From Conchocele bisecta (taxonomy: Eukaryota > Mollusca > Bivalvia > Lucinida > Thyasiridae): a stretch of 64,000 bases of DNA. The translations under genes were made by a program, and so were the position numbers. Shown piece by piece: positions 58,035 through 64,000 of this stretch; positions within the stretch are counted from its first letter, which is position 1; every line of letters starts with the position of its first letter. The DNA lies in assembly GCA_029237695.1 (NCBI GenBank), contig CM055271.1, positions 84,918,208-84,982,207 on the forward strand, read 5' to 3'. A model generated the notes under the pieces. The model was not told the DNA's origin and ran no database searches. It saw only the letters and a list, made by a program, of their open reading frames with translations.

Positions 58035-58453
58035 TTAAATCAGACTACACATATGCACAGGTTGATATGAGGCTACACTGCCGCATACGTCGTAAGGTCT
58101 CTTTTCTCAGCCAAGGAGCCATTTGTCTTCACTAAACTTCGTACGACTAAAATGTTCGTAAGTGCAAATTTAGGATAGGCCTATGCACAATAAATGTAAA
58201 TCCAATAATTGTTTACAATAAACCATTGTTAATGTGACTTGTACAGACTGTCATAATTTTTCACTTACCGGTACGAACATTTTACGATGTGTAGTGAAAT
58301 GACCCCCTGTAGAACAACAGTAGCTTATGCACACTCGTGTTCACCATATACATGTATGGACAAACGACATGTTTCCTTCGACCAATCACATCACTCGCTA
58401 CGGCTCGCCTCCAGAAATTATATATAAAGTATCATGTGTCAAATGTATGAACA

Positions 58454-58601
58454 TGTTTATTTAACCAGGTGAGCTGATTATCTTGATATCATGCCTTCGT
58501 AAACAAAACTTGGTTAACTGCACTCACTCATTTGTTTAGCATAAGGACCTAATCACTTATGCATTATTTAACGATAATCAGCTCACCTGGTTAAATAAAT
58601 G
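58454..58601. mobile_element. Short TIR element
   Basis: Inverted repeat TTTAACCAGGTGAGCTGATT and its complement at the right end, about 95 bp apart. Confidence 0.6.
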
Positions 58602-58703
58602 GTTTGTAAAGCTATGCCAAAAAATGGGGCTTACGATATCCAGAGTTTGCCAGTACCATAAACACCAGCAAGCTCTTGGCCATGTTTGATATTGTTATCA
58701 CAT

Positions 58704-58936
58704 TTAACTCTTAGACCGCTACTCACAACAATTGTCGTCTGCTGTTGCTTTTATATCTTGCCTTATTTCTCAATAAAAACATGGTTTGACAGCACTTCAG
58801 AATCAATGATTCTGAAGTGCTGTCCAAGCATGTTGTAAATTATTCTAAAGTGCTGTCAAAGCATGTTTTTGATGATAATGGAAAATAGAAAATAAACAGC
58901 AGACGACAAAAAATTAAGATAGCGGTGTAAGGGTTA
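58704..58936 (+). mobile_element. TTAACCCTTAGACCGC MITE, copy 5
   Basis: Complete, TTAA at both ends, with a slightly shortened hairpin. Confidence 0.75.
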
Positions 58937-59635
58937 ATGCGATAATGATAAATCAAATATTGAAATTCTAGGAAAACTACCCGTTACGCACCAAAAAAAC
59001 ATGTGACAACTAACAGGTAGGTCATTGTATTTTTCCCTGCCGTAGTGCCAGAGCTTAAATCCTAGACATGTGGCAGTTTCTGCAGAAATGGGGCTTATGG
59101 CCATCGCCAGCTGTGTAGATTCCGATCAGAATGTGCTATGCTGTTGTGTCAGATTCTGAGAGAAATGTTGCTGTTATTGTTATTGCCATAAGCCCCATTT
59201 TTTCTCCCATTACAGACATAGACATAGGCAAATATATGAGACATGCCATGTGATTTTGTACCTTCAGACATAACACACCATTCATAAATAAAGGAAAAAG
59301 TTGACAAAATTTTCAGAATACATGCTCTGAAGCTTTTTGTCAACATTTAACGCCATTTACGGAAAATATTGTAAATTTTGTAAACATATTTGATGAAAGT
59401 ACGCAGATGTCCGAAAGTGCCAAATCACATGGCATGCCTCATATAGGAGGTATGCTATTGTACTATATATCCCTGCATATAAGAGGTAAGCTAGAGCCAC
59501 AGGTTGAAATATGCCTAAAAGCATCACTAAATGAAGAGAAAACATTTTTTATTTTTTTTACTCCCTCCATATAGACTCGATATGGAGTCCATATGGAGGG
59601 AGTAAAAAAAAAGTTTAGCTTGTTTGGTATACTAT

Positions 59636-59676
59636 CAAAGCCTCAGCGGGATGACATGTGTGCCACGGCCATCTAG
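59636..59676 (+). mobile_element. Solo Helitron-like 3' end
   Basis: gtgtgccacggccatCTAG|T is preceded by a short tail (aagcctcagcgggatgac). A half TTAA-type MITE follows directly. Confidence 0.4.
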
Positions 59677-59679
59677 TTT

Positions 59680-59746
59680 GATGAGACAATGGAAAATAGA
59701 ACATAAACAGCAAACAGCAAAAGTTAATTCATCAGTGTAAGGGTTA
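59680..59746 (+). mobile_element. TTAA-type MITE, right fragment
   Basis: gacaatggaaaatagaacat through GTGTAAGGGTTAA, lying behind a solo Helitron-like end. Confidence 0.55.
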
Positions 59747-59890
59747 AAGAGGTGGGGCTAAGTGACTCCGAATATATGTTTTTGATTTAACTATTCAGTT
59801 CTCATTTTCCCCTCATCCGTACATGATGAATACAGGATTCGAGTTTGCTAACCCAGCCTAATATGACCGTAGCTGTTGACAGGCCATTAC

Positions 59891-60317
59891 TATAGGAATG
59901 AATGGCCTTTTTGTGGAATTTATCGGGGTATAAACTTGGAAAAGTCGCGGGAATACTGGACGAAGCGATAAAAAGTTAGAATTTTCGAAAAAAACTTTTT
60001 TTTTTTTTTTTTTTTTTTTTTCGAAAATTGTAATTTTTTAAGGCCTCGTCCAGTATTCCCGCGACTTTTCCAAGTTTATATCCCCGATAAATTCAACAAA
60101 AAGGCCATTCATTCCTTATAATTCCAGCATTTGAAATAAATTCATCAAGAAAATGTGTTTATTTCCCGTTTTCTTAAGAAGTATTTTAACTCCGCCTCAC
60201 GGTTACGGAAAGTAGTTTGGCGTGGGAGTTTACTGGGATATAAATTTTGGACAGAGACTTGCTACGGGCCAATCAAATGTTAGGGAATTGTGTAAATATT
60301 TTTGTGCTGGAATTATA
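59891..60317 (-). mobile_element. Double-hairpin MITE, copy 6
   Basis: Reverse orientation. The loop is a poly-T run of about 30 bases flanked by aattttcgaaaa. Confidence 0.75.
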
Positions 60318-60740
60318 AACCATTAAATGAATAAATACATTCTGGTCCGGTTTTCAATATCTAAGTTTTGCTTTCTTAATTAAATCATTTCTAGTCACTA
60401 CAGTTATGTTTCGCGCCCATTTCCTGACCAATCAAGAAACATTGTTGCGGTATAGCAATTCATTAATCAGTATTAATGATTGATTTATATGAAATATTTG
60501 CCTTCCAAAACTGAAAAAAAACAAATTGCTCACTCTCTCTGATATTGCAAAAACAAGTTTGGCACTTACTATGGGTCATTTAATAATGCTTTATGTCATA
60601 AATGGACGCAGAATATGTTCAATACTCTAATATTTTTCAAATCCGTTTAATTTAATTTAGTTATCAAAATAACTAGGTACATGTATAAAATCAGCCTTTC
60701 ATCAAAATCAAAATTGCATATCTACCTGTTTTCCATACAG

Positions 60741-60986
60741 TCCAAGTTCGTCTGCCACCAGTGCTAGACCGAGTACCAGTTCATCTAGACCGAGTACCAG
60801 TTCATCTAGACCGGGTACCAGTGCATCTAGACCGGGTACCAGTACATCTAGACCGAGTACCAGTGCATCTAGACCGGGTACCAGTGCATCAAGACCGGGT
60901 ACCAGTGCATCCAGACCTGGAACCAGGACAGCTGCGTCGACGGCGTCTGCTACTTCACAGCAGAGCAGGGCAAAAAATGTCACGCA
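60741..60986 (+). CDS. Exon 7: heptad-repeat Ser/Thr/Pro region, residues 284-365
   Basis: The acceptor is TTTTCCATACAG|TCCAAG and the donor CACGCA|GTAAGT (phase 2, so the gene continues). After PSSSATSA the frame holds seven 21-bp units encoding RPSTSSS or RPGTSAS, then a diverged RPGTRTA, then ASTASATSQQSRAKNVTQ. The repeat keeps the frame exactly, as expected for a coding minisatellite. The antisense strand is also open (LVPGLDA repeats), which is a by-product of the repeat. No later exon could be assigned in the remaining 3 kb. Confidence 0.75.
60766..60933 (+). repeat. 21-bp coding minisatellite in exon 7
   Basis: Seven units of 21 bp (agaccgggtaccagtgcatc plus one base) and a degenerate eighth run in frame. 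Variation is mostly A/G in the third codon (Ser or Gly) and in the codon encoding Ser, Ala or Thr. Copy number is likely to vary between alleles (inference). Confidence 0.8.
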
Positions 60987-61014
60987 GTAAGTGGGTTTAA
61001 AATGCAAGAAACAT

Positions 61015-61176
61015 AAATTGTCGTCTGCGGTTGTTTTATTTTATTTTTCTCAATAAAACATAGTTTGACAGTACTTTAGAATCGTTTTCAATGATTCTAA
61101 AGTGCTGTAAAACCATGTTTTTTTAGGAAGAAAAATGGTAAATAAAGAAAAAAACAGCAGATTATAAAATGGGTTA
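61015..61176 (+). mobile_element. TTAA-type MITE just after the exon 7 donor
   Basis: The left end is missing (starts near ttgtcgtctgcggttg) and the right end is GGGTTAA at 61173-61176. That TTAA also starts the next MITE. Confidence 0.6.
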
Positions 61177-61350
61177 ACCCCTTCAACCCAACGTAACTGG
61201 AATGGACTGTGATATGTTAATTCTCCGACAAAATGATTTTCAGACTAGTCCATTAATGAAAAAGGGGTCCTTTTTATAAAAAAAATATGAAAATTAGTTG
61301 CAAAACGTGCAGATCCGGATGAGACGGCTCATAGTGTTGAAAGAGTTTAT
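61173..61350 (+). mobile_element. TTAACCC MITE, copy 3 (right end lost)
   Basis: TTAACCCCTTCAACCC through gatccggatgagacggctca. It shares its TTAA with the preceding MITE. Confidence 0.6.
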
Positions 61351-61452
61351 TGCAGCACCCGGCATGTGAAAGTGTAATGGTGTGTGAGCACAAGGATTAA
61401 AAATAATATAAAACACACCATGTGATTTTGTACCTAAGAACATGTGTGATTT

Positions 61453-61690
61453 TTGTCGAGCCTGCTTGCAGAAAGCGAGACATAGTGATCACAATGACGT
61501 CTGTGCGTCCGTGTGTCAGTCCGTCCGTCCGTTCGTCCGAAATCTGCGTTAAAGTTTTTAAATACTTTGTATCTCTGCAGTCCTAAGTCACATTGACTTG
61601 AAACTTCATATGCTTATTAGTCATCATCCATATATTCATGCTGTATCCCACTCATGCGGCCCCTGTGCCCAAGGTCAAATGAAAAATGAA
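61453..61690 (+). mobile_element. TCGAGCC-type Helitron-like element, second copy (truncated)
   Basis: GTCGAGCCTGCTTGCAGAAA-GCGAGAC, (CCGT)n, then the same core as at 21737 and cccaaggtcaaatg. It lies in the last intron after exon 7. Confidence 0.6.
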
Positions 61691-63783
61691 GTTTGCGTTA
61701 AATTTTTGTCAAAATTCATTACGCAAACATTGTATTAGCGAGCCTACCTCACTATACCCCCAGTTACCTATGTAAACAGGGGTATGATGAGGTATCCGCG
61801 CAATAGGTAATGCGGTCAAATAGGTCACAATGCAGTGACTATTTTCGATCAATAACTTATGTTGTAAGCGATTGTAATGTGTATTTTCAATATTTATATT
61901 ATTAAAATGTATCTATCGATACCCCTTTAAGTAATATTTGTATATTTTAAATATATTGATGTTCTCATGAAGTGCATGAATATAAGTATTAATTAATCCA
62001 GCTTATATTGAGGAAAATCACACAGCCTTAAAACATAGTGCTGGAGTATAAACCATAGTATCGTATATTATTCATAAGTATATCACTATTAAACATTAAT
62101 TACAATATGTATGCATATTATTAAAACAGTAGATGCTACCAGCTGTTTCGCTATATGTGATTTATAACAAATATTTTTTTTTGATTACGTCCGCGTACGG
62201 ATTTCTGTCACACAAAGCGCCATTTTCAGTTCATATTTTGACCTGTGTATATGAACAGGACTAAATTTAAACAACGCTCGATTCCGTCCTATTCAAATTT
62301 CTCTGCAGAATGTTCAGACTAACTACATAAATAATGCTGCGAAATAAGTGTTTTAACGGTTGTAACATGGTCATCACTAAAAGGAAGAAACCACTCGTCG
62401 TATTATTTAAAAATAAGATTTACCCGAGACCTCATGGTGGCCGCCATTAATCCAGTGTAAACAATAGACCGTGTGATCCCATTCCCTGAGTAGCCGCTGC
62501 TTAGTGAAACGGTGTGCTAATCATGATATTATTTTCCCCAATAATTGGAAACGGTTTGAATTTCTCGGTAAAAACTACGAAAGTCATACAAAATAACGAT
62601 GTATATTTAACATTGGATACGCGTAAACAGTATTACTCTCTCATCGGATCGTCAGTTGTCGTCGATAGCGATTTAACGTACTGATCTGGTCTTAATTTAT
62701 TGTCAACTTTCAACGCCATTTACAGAATATATGGCTAATTTTGGAAATAAATAACGGCAAATTACGATGACGTCTGCTCTGAAATATCTGTCAACATGCG
62801 GACGTAATTTAAGGAAATCGATTATATTTTAAGGCTACATCTGTGACTAATTACGAATTTATGTATGGTCTTTGGCTACACCCGACACATTACACAGATC
62901 TAGTTGTAAATACACGTTGCTTTGTGTGGGGGAAAAAATCGATAATGCGTAGTTGTGTGTGACGAGGTGTTGATCTGATGACACCACATAGCTGTGACCC
63001 TTAGGCAATGTTTTGAAATTGACGTGTCGTTTTGATGTGTGCCGCAACACCTCACTGTCGGAGACAACATGACAATTAACGATATACTCTCGATTATACA
63101 CAGATCTATTAGACGGCTGATTATTTAAAATAAAGAGTAGTTCAGTACACCTTCGCCGATATTGTTTTTAGAAAATCAGTAATATTTTCCGTAAATGGTG
63201 TTGAAAATTTACAAAATATATAGCCGCATTTCTCCGATATTCGTTTAGAAAATCACCAATATTTTCTGTAAATGGTGTTGACACAAAATGCAGCGTTCAC
63301 GCGGAATTCAAAATAAAATAAAAAAATAATAATTTAATAAATAGACGCCGATGGCTACTGTGTTTGCGGCCAGTGAATTCTGGTCGTGGTAGCCACAGGC
63401 GCAGTTCGAACAGTGTTGTGAGCAGATGGAGGACAATAATTATTTCAAATTCATAAAAAAATGTTTGCTGTCCGAAAATTAATTAATTGTGACAGCCAAA
63501 AAAATAGATTTTGGGACAGTAAAACATTATATGGCATAGACAGTATAGACAGTACCTCAAACTTAAAAAAACAGTAACAAACTGTCTGTGTATATATTAC
63601 TTAAACTTAAAACATCAGTAACAAACTGTCTGTGTATATATTACTTAAAGACAGACACTTTCATTGTTGGTAAGTTTCTATCAATTTATAGGTATTTTTA
63701 TTAAAATCATAAAATTGTGAAAATATTAAAAAATATTAAAATCACAAAAATAATATATATGGAGAAAAAAAATTATACCACGT
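61691..63783. other. Unassigned 3' region
   Basis: AT-rich. It contains aatattttccgtaaatggtg repeats near 63180 and 63250, and a direct repeat of about 52 bp (acagtaacaaactgtctgtg, tatatattactta) at 63560-63650. No further exon of the gene was assigned, and no promoter of another gene is evident. Confidence 0.5.
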
Positions 63784-63875
63784 CGAAGTTTGAACCACTG
63801 ACCCTTTCGGGAATCGGTAATTAAATCATTGAAGTCGGTGACCTTAATCTCACGACTATTGCGCCATTTACGACA
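63784..63875 (-). mobile_element. tRNA-like sequence, minus strand
   Basis: Read on the minus strand, gcgcaatagtcgtgagatta-agg and cagtggttcaaac resemble the D arm and T arm of a class II (Leu/Ser-like) tRNA with an extra arm. The stems pair poorly; SINE head or tRNA pseudogene. Confidence 0.35.
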
Positions 63876-64000
63876 ATCACAGTTATACAGAAGTGCTATC
63901 AGTATTACGCCACCATTTGAACGTAATAATTATTAAATTATTTGCAACTCCATCTACAACGATACCGTTACAGAGATACGCTATTGAGACAACATGTATT

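Larger units (their letters stand above)
20956..60986 (+). other. Gene model: tandem CUE-like domain protein, 7 exons, 3' incomplete
   Basis: Exons were joined by reading frame and splice signals. Intron phases in order are 0, 2, 2, 1, 2, 2, and every join keeps the frame open. Total coding length is 1097 nt, 365 complete codons plus two bases. Introns are about 19.8, 3.3, 4.5, 1.5, 4.7 and 5.2 kb. The product has an acidic N-terminus (1-45), CUE-like domains at about 53-94 and 107-150, a third UBA/CUE-like segment at 203-243, and a Ser/Pro/Arg/Thr-rich region from about 244. CUE domains are known to bind ubiquitin; that role here is inference. The family is not recognised. Missing small exons in the first intron, and everything 3' of 60986, cannot be excluded. 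Confidence 0.75.

Noticed and set aside
60708..61007. 99-residue minus-strand frame with LVPGLDA repeats
   Set aside because: Antisense shadow of the exon 7 coding minisatellite; the + strand has proper splice sites in phase.
63351..63392. Possible start of another gene (MATVFAASEF)
   Set aside because: Stops after 13 codons unless spliced at a weak GTCGTGG; no continuation was found.

Overview
The window is eukaryotic and looks like a heterodont (clam-type) bivalve mollusc. The evidence is short exons with GT/AG introns of 1.5 to 20 kb, very dense short transposon-derived repeats, and pearl/CvA-type Helitron-like elements with (CCGT)n microsatellites and tandem cores. It also has tRNA-derived SINEs ending in (AAAC)n and hundreds of TCAAGGTCA-like motifs. 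The organism call is an inference from repeat style; no species is identified.

One gene is supported, on the + strand. Seven exons join in a consistent reading frame: 20956-21090, 40872-40966, 44241-44408, 48861-49069, 50552-50672, 55418-55540 and 60741-60986. They encode at least 365 residues: an acidic N-terminus, two CUE-like (UBA-fold, ubiquitin-binding type) domains, a third UBA/CUE-like helical segment, then Ser/Pro-rich low-complexity sequence ending in heptads of the form RPGTSAS. The gene runs off the right edge, ending on a phase-2 donor. I do not recognise the protein family.

The most unusual feature is that at least four splice junctions of this gene, and its first coding exon, sit inside local duplications whose unit crosses the exon boundary. 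Exon 3's acceptor is the last unit of an array of about 16 copies. Exon 4's donor is duplicated once, 122 bp away. Exon 5's acceptor and first ~44 nt are copied 234 bp upstream in the same open frame. Exon 6's donor is the first unit of an array of 107-120 bp repeats spanning 1.7 kb. Exon 1 and its leader have two decayed upstream copies.

Layout. 1-5.6 kb: MITEs and SINEs. 5.67-20.5 kb: a nested block of Helitron-like elements with central tandem arrays and a 4.5-kb TA-flanked transposon, all splitting one TTAA-type MITE. 20.6-21.1 kb: leader copies and exon 1. 21.1-40.9 kb: first intron, with Helitron-like, hAT-like and two decayed Tc1/mariner elements. 40.9-61.0 kb: exons 2-7 separated by MITE-rich introns. 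61-64 kb: further intron or intergenic sequence with no recognised gene.

No rRNA gene, credible functional tRNA gene, CRISPR array or prokaryotic feature was seen. Almost all other open reading frames are repeat translations.
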